A program made the position numbers and the translations under genes. Shown piece after piece: positions 51,193 to 58,915 of a stretch of DNA of 64,000 nt. Source of the stretch: Candidatus Aquidulcis sp. (GTDB taxonomy: Bacteria; Chloroflexota; Anaerolineae; UBA4142); contig DYJA01000007.1 of assembly GCA_020723345.1 (NCBI GenBank), positions 62,001-126,000 of the forward strand. The letters run 5' to 3'. The notes under the pieces are model-generated. The model was not told the origin of the DNA. It made no database searches and saw only the letters and a list, made by a program, of their open reading frames with translations. Each line of letters begins with the position of its first letter. Position 1 is the stretch's first letter.

Positions 51193-52923
51193 TCAAGCGC
51201 TGTCGATAAATCGCCGGTACCACAACTCCAGACTAATCAACGCGTGCAAGCGCCGATCGTACGTGTTTTCTTCCGGCGGCAGGATCGGCAAGTCGAGTTG
51301 GCGCGCGTTCAGCGATGTCACCAATCCATCCGCCCAGTCCTTGAGTTCGCGCTGCAACCAAATTCCAATCGGGCTGACCATGCCCATCTTGTCTTTGCGC
51401 TCGACGATCTCCAGCGGCACAAACTCGCGCGCGACCTCGCGCAAAATCCATTTGGTCGCGCCGCCGGGACGAATCTTGAAACGCCCCGGTAGGCGAAACG
51501 CAAATTCCACAATGCGGTGATCGAGAAACGGCGACCGACTTTCCAAGCCGACGTGCGCGCAACCGCGGTCGTCCATCACGATCAAATCCTGCAACGTAGT
51601 CATGGCGTCAGTGTACCCCATTTGCGAGATAATGTCCAGATGGTACGAGAACAACTTGCGCAGGGTATCAGCGGGCAAGGACGTACGCGGCGGGACGCGC
51701 TGGTTGAGTTCGAGATAGCGCAGCGCGGGATCGCCAAAAATGTTCGGGTTCCAGAAACGCCGCGCCATCGGCGTGTACTGGGCAAAGAAAGGAATCTTGC
51801 CCAGTTCGACTTCGTGGTGCAAGAGGACGTAGCGACCGTACCCGCCGAAAATCTCGTCCGCCCCCTGCCCATTCAACACGACTTTGAAAAACTCGCGCGC
51901 GTGCCGCGCCAGATTGAAACTCGAAATGGTGGAGGAACTGGAAATCGGCTGGTCGAGGTGATAGATAATATCTCCGAATAATGCCGGCACGTCGCCGGGC
52001 TTGAGTGTGACGACGACTTGCTCGGTCCGGATGTGCCGCGCGATGATCCGCGCCGGTTCGCGTTCGTCGAATTTGCCCGGCGCGTCGTAGAAACTCGTGA
52101 AGACGCAATCGGGCTTGGCGATGCACGCGATAATCGAAGAGTCGAGTCCACCGGAGAGGTACATGCCCACCGGCACTTCGGACTGCAGACGAATCGTCAC
52201 CGCGTCGAAAACGAGTTCGCGCAGTTGGCGGATTGCTTCTACTTCGGTGAATTCTTCGTCCACTTGATTCGGAATAGACCAATACCGCCGCAACTCGACT
52301 TGTTTGTTTTCATCCACCAGCAAATAGTGGGCGGGCGGCAAAAGTTTGATTCCTTTGAATAACGTGTCGTCCGTCAACGTGTTTTCAAAGACGAACCAGT
52401 CCGGCGGAATGTTCGGTTCCGGACGAATGTGCTGCAGCAAACTTTTGATTTCGGACGCCCAGTAGAACGCGTGATCCTGGATCGCATAGTACAGCGGCTT
52501 TTCGCCCATGCGGTCGCGTGCGAGGAACAACTGCTTGCCATCCCAAAGCGCAAACGCAAACTGCCCGTTCAGCCGCTCGAGCATCTTGACGCCCCACTCT
52601 TCGAATCCGTGAACGAGCACTTCGGTATCGCACTGCGTCGCAAAACGATGCCCCGCGCGCGTGAGTGTTTCCATCAGCGGCTTGTAGTTATAGACCATGC
52701 CGTTGAAAACGACCCACACCGTCCCGTCTTCATTCGACATCGGCTGTTTGCCGTGCGCCACGTCTATAATCGAAAGCCGTCGATGACCCAGCCCCAGCGC
52801 GCCGGCAAGGTGGACTCCATCGTCGTCAGGACCGCGATGCGCCAACACATCGTTCATTCTACTGATCGCATCGGGCGCCACTGATGTATGATCAAATTTG
52901 TAGATACCGCAAATGCCGCACAT
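51193..52923 (-). CDS. asnB: asparagine synthase-type amidotransferase (glutamine-hydrolysing)
   Basis: About 576 aa. Start at MCGICGIY so that Cys2 is the glutaminase nucleophile; the ATG overlaps the GNAT stop by one base (TGATG). N-terminal class II glutaminase: HRGPDDDG, GHRRLSIID, VVFNGMVYNY. C-terminal synthetase: MYLSGGLDSSIIA (ATP pyrophosphatase loop), NGQGADEIFGGYGRY, GLESRSPFLDHRIVEFAF. Full-length and apparently intact. In glycan and O-antigen loci such enzymes often amidate a uronic acid or another carboxyl group; with DegT and GNAT next to it, that is more likely here than asparagine supply, but this is inference. Confidence 0.88.
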   Translation of the reverse strand: MCGICGIYKFDHTSVAPDAISRMNDVLAHRGPDDDGVHLAGALGLGHRRLSIIDVAHGKQPMSNEDGTVWVVFNGMVYNYKPLMETLTRAGHRFATQCDTEVLVHGFEEWGVKMLERLNGQFAFALWDGKQLFLARDRMGEKPLYYAIQDHAFYWASEIKSLLQHIRPEPNIPPDWFVFENTLTDDTLFKGIKLLPPAHYLLVDENKQVELRRYWSIPNQVDEEFTEVEAIRQLRELVFDAVTIRLQSEVPVGMYLSGGLDSSIIACIAKPDCVFTSFYDAPGKFDEREPARIIARHIRTEQVVVTLKPGDVPALFGDIIYHLDQPISSSSTISSFNLARHAREFFKVVLNGQGADEIFGGYGRYVLLHHEVELGKIPFFAQYTPMARRFWNPNIFGDPALRYLELNQRVPPRTSLPADTLRKLFSYHLDIISQMGYTDAMTTLQDLIVMDDRGCAHVGLESRSPFLDHRIVEFAFRLPGRFKIRPGGATKWILREVAREFVPLEIVERKDKMGMVSPIGIWLQRELKDWADGLVTSLNARQLDLPILPPEENTYDRRLHALISLELWYRRFIDSA

Positions 52924-53435
52924 CAGTTCGCTCCGTCTGTCCTGAGCATCGTCAAAACATTGTCGCGTTGCGCGGTGATTTGGAATCCGCATGAATCGTA
53001 GATTGCCCGCGCCCGCACGTTGTCGGCGAATACTTCAAGATACACTTGTCGCAAACCCAATCGCGCGAACGTGATCTGCAGAGTGAGTTCTGTCGCCGCG
53101 CGCGCCAACCCTTTGCCAGCCGCATCCGGTTCGCCGATCATCAGTCGTCCGAATTCAGCGCGTGATGTGTTCCAATCCAAGTGATACAACGCGACCTGTC
53201 CCACGGGACGGCGCGCCGGCAGTTCTTCGATCACGAAAACGAAATCGTCGTCGCGTTCGCGGTACTGTTCAAACCAGCGGCGATGTTGTTCGGGCGTGAT
53301 CGGATCGGGATGAAAAAACCACCGCCGAATGTGATCTTGATTGCGCCACCGCAAGGTCAATGCCAGGTCCGTTTCTATTAGCAGGCGCAACCGCACGCGC
53401 GCATTTTCGATGGCGCCAATCTCGCGTTTGGACAT
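52923..53435 (-). CDS. GNAT N-acetyltransferase (RimJ/RimL type), probably acting on an amino sugar
   Basis: About 170 aa from the ATG at 53435 (MSKREIGAIENARVRLRLL). TLRWRNQDHIRRWFFHPDPI, EFGRLMIGEPDAAGKGLARA (acetyl-CoA loop, Q/R-x-x-G-x-A form) and VYLEVFADNVRARAIYDSCGF are GNAT motifs. It follows a DegT aminotransferase by 4 nt and overlaps asnB. The pair is typical of synthesis of an N-acetylated amino sugar (as in FdtC/WbqF-type enzymes). The final residues (NVLTMLRTDGAN) come from a repeat-like sequence at 52926-52957. Confidence 0.85.
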   Translation of the reverse strand: MSKREIGAIENARVRLRLLIETDLALTLRWRNQDHIRRWFFHPDPITPEQHRRWFEQYRERDDDFVFVIEELPARRPVGQVALYHLDWNTSRAEFGRLMIGEPDAAGKGLARAATELTLQITFARLGLRQVYLEVFADNVRARAIYDSCGFQITAQRDNVLTMLRTDGAN

Positions 53436-53439
53436 AGGG

Positions 53440-54579
53440 CTAGCCCATGCGCGCGACGATTTGTTTGAGCGTCGTGGCAACGCGTTCGACATCGCGCCGC
53501 GCGAGCCGCAAGTGGATCGGCAGAGAAATCAAGCGTTCGCTAGCAGATGTCGAGCGCGGACACGTGCCTTGCGCGTAGGCGTACATTTTGTAAAGGGTGT
53601 TATCGCGATAGTGAACGCCCGGATAGATTTGGGCTTCGTTCAGCGCAAGCATCACTTCGTCGCGGCGATTCACCATGATTTGATACAGATGACGCGAGGG
53701 CAGACAGCCCGGCGCGACCGGAACGCGCTCGATCCGTTCTTCCTCCGCCAGCCACCCGTCGTACCACGCCGCAATCTGACGCCGGTAGGCATTGTCCTGC
53801 TCGACGTACTTGAGCGACACGAGACCGAGTGCTGCCATGATGGAATTGCCGTGATACTTGAATCCCTCGTGCTCGACATCATAATACCACTTGTACGCGC
53901 CTTGCGCCACTGTGCGCGTGTACGTGTCTTTGTTGATTCCCAACCAGGTCCATTTGCGTACTTCTTCATCAAGCGCCTGATCGGAGAAGCAGATCATGCC
54001 GGAATCCGCCGTCGGCAAATTCTTGACTGCTTGAAAACTGAACACCGCGACATCCGCTTCTGCGCCGGCATGTTTGCCATGATACCAAGTCCCGGTCAAA
54101 TGCGACGCGTCGAGAATCAATTTCAAATTGCGCGCGCGGCACAAATCCGCGATCGCGTCGAGACGCCCGGTGTTCCCGCCGATGCCCACGTACATCACGG
54201 CGCGCGTGCGCGGCGTGATGCGCTCCGCGACGGATTGGGGAGCGAGGCAGAGGTACTCGTCCACGTCAGCAAAAACCGGTCGCAGGTCTTCGTACAAAAT
54301 CGCGTGGTTCGTCGAGACGAACGTCAACGGCGTAGTGATGATTTCGTCCCCGGCTTGCCAGTCGCCTTGCTCTTTCAGCAGACGAACGGCAAGATGCAAG
54401 CCCGCCGTGGCTGAGTTGAGAAAGTGCGCGTGGGGCAATCCGGTGTACTGTTTCCACGCATCTTCAAATTGCGCCGTCTTGAACCCCAAGCCGGTCCAGC
54501 CCTTGTCCAAGCACTCTCGAATTTCTTCCAGACATTCTTCGATGCGAAAAGTCGGCACGAAAAGTTGGATGGCGTCCAT
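53440..54579 (-). CDS. DegT/DnrJ/EryC1 aminotransferase (sugar nucleotide 3- or 4-aminotransferase)
   Basis: About 379 aa; AGGGGAAT before the ATG at 54579. PLP-dependent fold with the start WTGLGFKTAQFEDAWKQYTG, ATAGLHLAVRLL, DEIITTPLTFVSTNHAILYE, LKLILDASHLTGTWY and FSFQAVKNLPTADSGM, where Lys is the Schiff-base residue; the usual G-E-G-G after it is A-D-S-G. Converts a keto-sugar nucleotide to an amino sugar. Next to a GNAT gene, consistent with an acetamido sugar. No dehydratase or other nucleotide-sugar maker is in this window. Confidence 0.9.
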   Translation of the reverse strand: MDAIQLFVPTFRIEECLEEIRECLDKGWTGLGFKTAQFEDAWKQYTGLPHAHFLNSATAGLHLAVRLLKEQGDWQAGDEIITTPLTFVSTNHAILYEDLRPVFADVDEYLCLAPQSVAERITPRTRAVMYVGIGGNTGRLDAIADLCRARNLKLILDASHLTGTWYHGKHAGAEADVAVFSFQAVKNLPTADSGMICFSDQALDEEVRKWTWLGINKDTYTRTVAQGAYKWYYDVEHEGFKYHGNSIMAALGLVSLKYVEQDNAYRRQIAAWYDGWLAEEERIERVPVAPGCLPSRHLYQIMVNRRDEVMLALNEAQIYPGVHYRDNTLYKMYAYAQGTCPRSTSASERLISLPIHLRLARRDVERVATTLKQIVARMG

Positions 54580-54596
54580 GGCAGAATTCCCCTGAA

Positions 54597-55346
54597 TCAA
54601 GCGTGCTGATCAGCGGTGGCGACGAGCGACATGTATTGCCGGACAATCTCGCGGGTGGGACCATCGGCAAGAATGTGTCCCTTGTCCAGCAAAATCGTTC
54701 GTTCGCAAAAATCGGGCAAGGTGTTCAAACTATGCGTCGCAAAGACGACGATGTTGGCGCGCTGCATGAGTTCATTCATGCGTTTGCGCGCGCTGCCGAT
54801 AAACGCCGCGTCACCCGCTGCCATCACTTCGTCCAGCAACAAAATTTGTGGATTCACCGCCGTGGAGGTGGAAAAAGCAAGGCGCAGCAACATGCCGGAG
54901 GAGTAACACCGCACCGGCATCTCCAAGAAATCGCCCAAGCCGGAAAACCGTCCAATCTCCTCAATCTTGGCGTCAATCTCCCCCGCCGACATGCCGAGCA
55001 ACAGCGCGCGCGTACGGATATTGTCCCAGCCCGTCGCTTCCATTTCAAAACCGGTCGCAAATTCAAACAGTGGACAGATATGTCCAGCCACCTGCGTTTT
55101 GCCTTTGCGCGGCGGATAAATCCCGGCGATCGTTTTGAGCAAGGTGGACTTGCCGGCGCCATTGGGACCGATCAGCCCCACGCGCTCGCCCGCCTGAATC
55201 GTCAGACTGATGGACTGGAGCGCCTTGATCGAACGAACGACGGTGCGACGCCGCTGGAGTAAACCCGCCAATTTGCCCTGCAAACTGCGCTGCTCCGCGT
55301 CCACCGTGAATTCCACATCCACGTCCCGCAATGTAATCATTGCCAT
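54597..55346 (-). CDS. wzt: ABC transporter ATPase for polysaccharide export, lacking the C-terminal glycan-binding domain
   Basis: 249 aa. Walker A GPNGAGKSTLLKTIAGIY, Q-loop region FEFATGFEMEATGWDNIRT (Wzt style), signature CYSSGMLLRLAFS, Walker B ILLLDEVMAAGDAAF and H-loop VVFATHSLNTL. The N-terminal extension (VDAEQRSLQGKLAGLLQRRR) is typical of Wzt/TagH. Many Wzt proteins have a further 150-200 residues that recognise the glycan end; here the chain stops soon after the nucleotide-binding domain. It is 10 nt past wzm, so the two make one exporter for a lipid-linked polymer. Confidence 0.92.
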   Translation of the reverse strand: MAMITLRDVDVEFTVDAEQRSLQGKLAGLLQRRRTVVRSIKALQSISLTIQAGERVGLIGPNGAGKSTLLKTIAGIYPPRKGKTQVAGHICPLFEFATGFEMEATGWDNIRTRALLLGMSAGEIDAKIEEIGRFSGLGDFLEMPVRCYSSGMLLRLAFSTSTAVNPQILLLDEVMAAGDAAFIGSARKRMNELMQRANIVVFATHSLNTLPDFCERTILLDKGHILADGPTREIVRQYMSLVATADQHA

Positions 55347-55356
55347 AACGGATGGC

Positions 55357-56148
55357 TCACAAGTAATATACGATCCGTCGCCGATAGCGGCGAATCACCA
55401 GAACTACGCCGAGAATGAGGATCACGATAGACAGGATCACCACCTGATAGTTCGTCGGCGTCGCTGGCTCGCCGGATAACAAGGGGTGACGGATCGTCTC
55501 GAGCAGATGGGACAGCGGATTGAGATCGATCACGATCCCAACGCCGCGCTGGCGCAAGAGTTCGGGCGGATACAGAACAGGGCTAAGATAAAATAGGACT
55601 TGCATCGCGACGGTGGCGAGATGCGCCACGTCGCGAAACCGGGTGTTGAGAAACGCAAAGATGAAAATCAACAACAGCGAGACGCTCATCAATAGAAATG
55701 CGCCCGGCACAACCCATAACGTGCCGGCATGGATGGGCACGCTGTAGAGCGCCACGACGACGCCGAATGCCGTGAAACTAATCAGGGTTGTCAGACTAAT
55801 GCTCACGAAATAGCGGAACGCGTACACATAGATCGGCAAACTGATCTGCTTGATGTATCCTTCGGAACTGATAAACGCGCTGCTCCCTTCGACGATGGAG
55901 CTAGTAATATAACCCCACGTGATGATGCCCACCGTTAGGAATGGAATGAATTCGCGCAAGTCTTGCCCTAGCAAGTTGCTGTACACGAATCCAATCGCCA
56001 GGATCATCGCGGCGAGGTTCAGAAAGATCCACCACAATCCGATGGCTGAACGCCGGAAGCGCAGACGAACATCTTGAACGCCTAGACGAACCCAGATGCG
56101 CCAAAGAGAAATAGAGTTAAGAAATTCAGTAAAGTCAAGCTTGATCAT
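55357..56148 (-). CDS. wzm: ABC-2 type polysaccharide exporter permease
   Basis: About 263 aa; the ATG at 56148 is preferred over a GTG three codons earlier because AGGTGA fits it. Six membrane helices in two groups, with the ABC-2 pattern LRFRRSAIGLWWIFLNL at the first helix and RFRDVAHLATVAMQVLFYLSPVLYPPELL in pieces near residue 175; the end (IRRYRRRIVYYL) is cytosolic. Partner of the adjacent Wzt. First gene of the locus after the promoter at 56281-56309. Confidence 0.92.
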   Translation of the reverse strand: MIKLDFTEFLNSISLWRIWVRLGVQDVRLRFRRSAIGLWWIFLNLAAMILAIGFVYSNLLGQDLREFIPFLTVGIITWGYITSSIVEGSSAFISSEGYIKQISLPIYVYAFRYFVSISLTTLISFTAFGVVVALYSVPIHAGTLWVVPGAFLLMSVSLLLIFIFAFLNTRFRDVAHLATVAMQVLFYLSPVLYPPELLRQRGVGIVIDLNPLSHLLETIRHPLLSGEPATPTNYQVVILSIVILILGVVLVIRRYRRRIVYYL

Positions 56149-56280
56149 GAAGGTCACCTGCCCAAATTGTTCCGCTCATCTGTTGTAAAAACCAACAATA
56201 CAATCGCAAACTCGACTCGGAAGAAATCCATTGCAAGTATGATCGTTTCGCGTTCGGCAAGAGAATGTATTTAGTGCAGA

Positions 56281-56309
56281 TAATACAACACTTTTTGAGA
56301 AACTTCAAA
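56281..56309 (-). promoter_or_regulatory. promoter of the glycan export operon
   Basis: Minus-strand -35 TTGAAG (56309-56304), 17-nt spacer, -10 TATTAT (56286-56281) in an AT-rich gap of 200 bp. The 5' leader to wzm would be about 125 nt. It would read wzm, wzt, DegT, GNAT, asnB and beyond, which are packed or overlapping. Confidence 0.6.
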
Positions 56310-56348
56310 TTCGCAAACTCGGGCAATTCCGGGCGCGCCTTTTCCTTC

Positions 56349-57191
56349 TCACACTAACCGAATCCGTGCCCCGCACGCAAACTCCGGCGCGATCAAAAAT
56401 CCGCCCGCGTCACTCACCATTTCGATGCCGCGCTGTTTCAATTCGCGCCGGTCGCGTCCGACACCTTCGATTTGCAGCGTCAGCGCGTACAAGCCTTCAC
56501 CGCGCCGCGCGACTTGATCCGCGAGCGCGTTGCCGCGCCGCGGCGAATGTGCCAGCACGATGCTGCCCCAACTGAGCGCGACGCGATACCCTTGCGCATC
56601 CCCCGCGACATTTTTCACGCGCGTCGGCTCCACGCCCAACAGCGCGCGATACGCGTCGCGCGCGGCGTCCGCGTCCTTCACCGCGACGACGATTTCTTTC
56701 ACGCGCGCGCGGCTGCCCAATCCTTCTTGCGCCGGTTCGATCCGTAACGCGCGCGGCGTGTCGTCCTGAATCAAAAACGGGAGTACGCCGACGGTCGAAT
56801 TGTCGAAGAGCGCGATGTGCCACGCGACGCGCTGACCGTCGGGACGCACGCGCGAACCCGCCGACGGCTCGCCGATGTTGAGCGCGCGCTGCCTCAGTTG
56901 CGCCGCGTCGTTTGCAAGATCGTTCGACGCGAGCACGTACCCGCCGAATCCTTCACCTGCGCGTAATTTCGTCACGCCCGCGCCCCAAAATGTTTTCGCC
57001 GCGAGCGCGGCATCTTGGAACGCGACGAGTTCGAGGTACGTGCCGTCCGCGAGCGCGATGAGCGCGTTGTGACTGCCGAATGCCGGATGCTGCCCGCCCG
57101 CGCGCGCGTCAAAACCCAGTTTTCGGTACGTTTCGATTGCCGCGGCGAGGTCGTTGACCAAGACGATGAAATGATCGAAACCGGTGATCAC
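56349..57191 (-). CDS. glyoxalase-like (VOC) family protein
   Basis: 280 aa from a GTG at 57191 with GAGGGAA upstream. The start (ITGFDHFIVLVNDLAAAIET YRKLGF-like text) and the paired half starting around KEIVVAVKDADAARDAYRALLG are two VOC beta-alpha-beta-beta-beta modules, as in Glyoxalase_3-like proteins. GGYVLASNDLAN and GSIVLAHSPRRG fall where metal ligands can lie, but only some His/Glu are present. Function unknown; relatives include lyases and dioxygenases. Not clearly linked to the glycan genes next door. Confidence 0.75.
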   Translation of the reverse strand: MITGFDHFIVLVNDLAAAIETYRKLGFDARAGGQHPAFGSHNALIALADGTYLELVAFQDAALAAKTFWGAGVTKLRAGEGFGGYVLASNDLANDAAQLRQRALNIGEPSAGSRVRPDGQRVAWHIALFDNSTVGVLPFLIQDDTPRALRIEPAQEGLGSRARVKEIVVAVKDADAARDAYRALLGVEPTRVKNVAGDAQGYRVALSWGSIVLAHSPRRGNALADQVARRGEGLYALTLQIEGVGRDRRELKQRGIEMVSDAGGFLIAPEFACGARIRLV

Positions 57192-57209
57192 TTTATTCCC
57201 TCGTTAACC

Positions 57210-57436
57210 TGTCATTCTGAGAGTACATACCGCCGCGCGGTATGTTCGCCGGCAGAAACGCAAGCAGTTTGTAGTGCGCGACGGAGCGAAGTTTGCGGAG
57301 TCGCGCCGTAGCGGCGCGGACGGCACTCCGCGGAGTGCGCTACGTGCCTGACTACAAACGAATACCCAGGTTTCTGGGTGGCGGAGCGAAGAATCCCCGA
57401 CCACGTGGGAGATTCTTCACTGCGTTCAGAATGACA
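57210..57436. mobile_element. MITE-like element, 227 bp, with nested palindromes
   Basis: Ends TGTCATTCTGA (57210-57220) and TCAGAATGACA (57426-57436) are exact inverted copies. Inside are ACATACCGC/GCGGTATGT, GTTTGTAGT/ACTACAAAC, GCGCCGTAGCGGCGC and GGCACTCCGCGGAGTGC palindromes and a GGATTCTTC/GAAGAATCC-type stem. No gene. It fills the gap between the VOC gene and the first LCP gene, ending one base before the LCP stop codon. A shorter relative lies at 11004-11119. Confidence 0.7.
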
Positions 57437-57437
57437 A

Positions 57438-58844
57438 TCATTCCGTATCCTCCCGCGGCGGCGCGTTCAGCGGGACGCCCCGCAAATTCAGCAGCGATTC
57501 TTTCACGAGCGCGCGCACCGAAGTCCAATAACCCGTCACGAGATCGCCGTACGGATTCGCGTTGAGCGGCACTTCCATCGCGAGCGTCGGATACACTCCG
57601 GCGTCGATATCCTTTTGCGTGATCGGATTGACCGCCGCGTTCGCGTTGACCCATTGCACGCCGCCGTCGCCGTGCGCGGGATCCACGATGTAGATCGACC
57701 GTTCGATTTTCGGCAGGCGCGGCGCGGACGCTTTTTCGCTGGCGAGAAATTTCGGCGCGTCCGCCATCACGCCGCCGATGTTGTTGACGATCAGCGCGAG
57801 CGGATCGAAATCGCAGACGACCGCGCCGCCGAGCATTTCGTTCGCGACGAACGTTGCGCCCTTCAGCCAAAACGCGCGGTCGGTATATTTTTCGTCCAGC
57901 GCGCGCAAGAGCGCGTCGAACACGAGCGACTTGCGCGAATTGTGCTCGAGCACGCGGTCGTACGATCCTTCCGCGACCGGCACCGTTTTGATAAATTGAA
58001 TCGCCTGCCGCCCGTTCAATTTCTGCGGACCTTGCGGAAAATGTCCGCCGGGATATTTCACGCCGTCGAGATAAAACGGATGCACGTCGAACGCCATCGG
58101 CGCGGTGACCTGCACGCCGTCGAACACATTGTCGATCAATCGCTGCATCGCCGCGTCGCGAAACGTGATCTGATAATCGATGGCGAGTCCGGTCGCGTTT
58201 TCGATCATTTTGCGCTGCAAGCGAAACCCGCCGACGGTGTACGCGCTGTCGATTCGCAGCGCGGTCGGCTTGCCGCCGCGCTTGCTCATTTCGCGCTCGA
58301 TCTCCGGCGCGCGAATGTCGTGCGTGAATGAGACGAGGTCGGCGCGGCGCGTCCGCCGATCGTACGAAATGATCGTGTGCGAACCGATCAGCGCGTTCTC
58401 GGTGAAAGGCGGTTCGTGCGTCTCGCCGTAACCAAAGAGCAAAAAATTGACGCGCCCTTCGTTCAGCGCGCCGTCAATGCGTTTCGAAAATTCGGGGTCG
58501 CTGCGCGCCATGTCCGCGCGGCGGCGTTGTGCCTCGGTTGCGAGCGGCGCGATCAGCGCGTCGAACAGCGAATCGGCGCGCACGGGTTGGCGCGCGGTCA
58601 GCGCGGCGGCCGGTGCGCGCGTCGACGGCGCGCGCGTCGGCGCGGCGGGCGCAATCGCGAACGATTCGGGCGTGAGCAAAACGATTGGCGGATTCGACGC
58701 GTTCGCCCACGCGCGATGGTCGGCGGCAAAATCTGGTTGCAGCCCAAAGATCGCGCTCGTCAAAAACAGCGCGCTGAAAATCGCGACCCAGCGCGCGCGT
58801 GGGGGTATTCGGATCGATTTGATTCTGATTCGCCACGTCGGCAT
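57438..58844 (-). CDS. LCP (LytR-CpsA-Psr)-like membrane protein, copy 1
   Basis: About 468 aa from the ATG at 58844 (MPTWRIRIKS). One N-terminal membrane helix (WVAIFSALFLTSAIFGL), Ala/Pro linker, then an LCP-type domain: VNFLLFGYGETHEPP, GSHTIISYDRRTRRADLVSFTHDIRA, IDNVFDGVQVTAPMAF, LNGRQAIQFIKTVP, and DRVLEHNSRKSLVFDALLRAL. In ordinary LCP proteins the second block reads R-x-D-T ... P-R-D, which bind the pyrophosphate of the lipid-linked polymer; here those positions are S-H-T and T-H-D. It may still attach or process a surface polymer, close to the exporter genes. No ribosome site is seen before the chosen start. Confidence 0.72.
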   Translation of the reverse strand: MPTWRIRIKSIRIPPRARWVAIFSALFLTSAIFGLQPDFAADHRAWANASNPPIVLLTPESFAIAPAAPTRAPSTRAPAAALTARQPVRADSLFDALIAPLATEAQRRRADMARSDPEFSKRIDGALNEGRVNFLLFGYGETHEPPFTENALIGSHTIISYDRRTRRADLVSFTHDIRAPEIEREMSKRGGKPTALRIDSAYTVGGFRLQRKMIENATGLAIDYQITFRDAAMQRLIDNVFDGVQVTAPMAFDVHPFYLDGVKYPGGHFPQGPQKLNGRQAIQFIKTVPVAEGSYDRVLEHNSRKSLVFDALLRALDEKYTDRAFWLKGATFVANEMLGGAVVCDFDPLALIVNNIGGVMADAPKFLASEKASAPRLPKIERSIYIVDPAHGDGGVQWVNANAAVNPITQKDIDAGVYPTLAMEVPLNANPYGDLVTGYWTSVRALVKESLLNLRGVPLNAPPREDTE

Positions 58845-58915
58845 GGCGAAGTGAATTATTTTTTGCAACTTGTCTTTATGTGCTTGGCGGTTCAAGCTGA
58901 TCCGCGAAAGGGCGA

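Noticed and set aside
57204-57404. 66-codon minus-strand ORF in the VOC-LCP gap
   Set aside because: It lies wholly inside the MITE-like element and follows its palindromes, with no coding signature.
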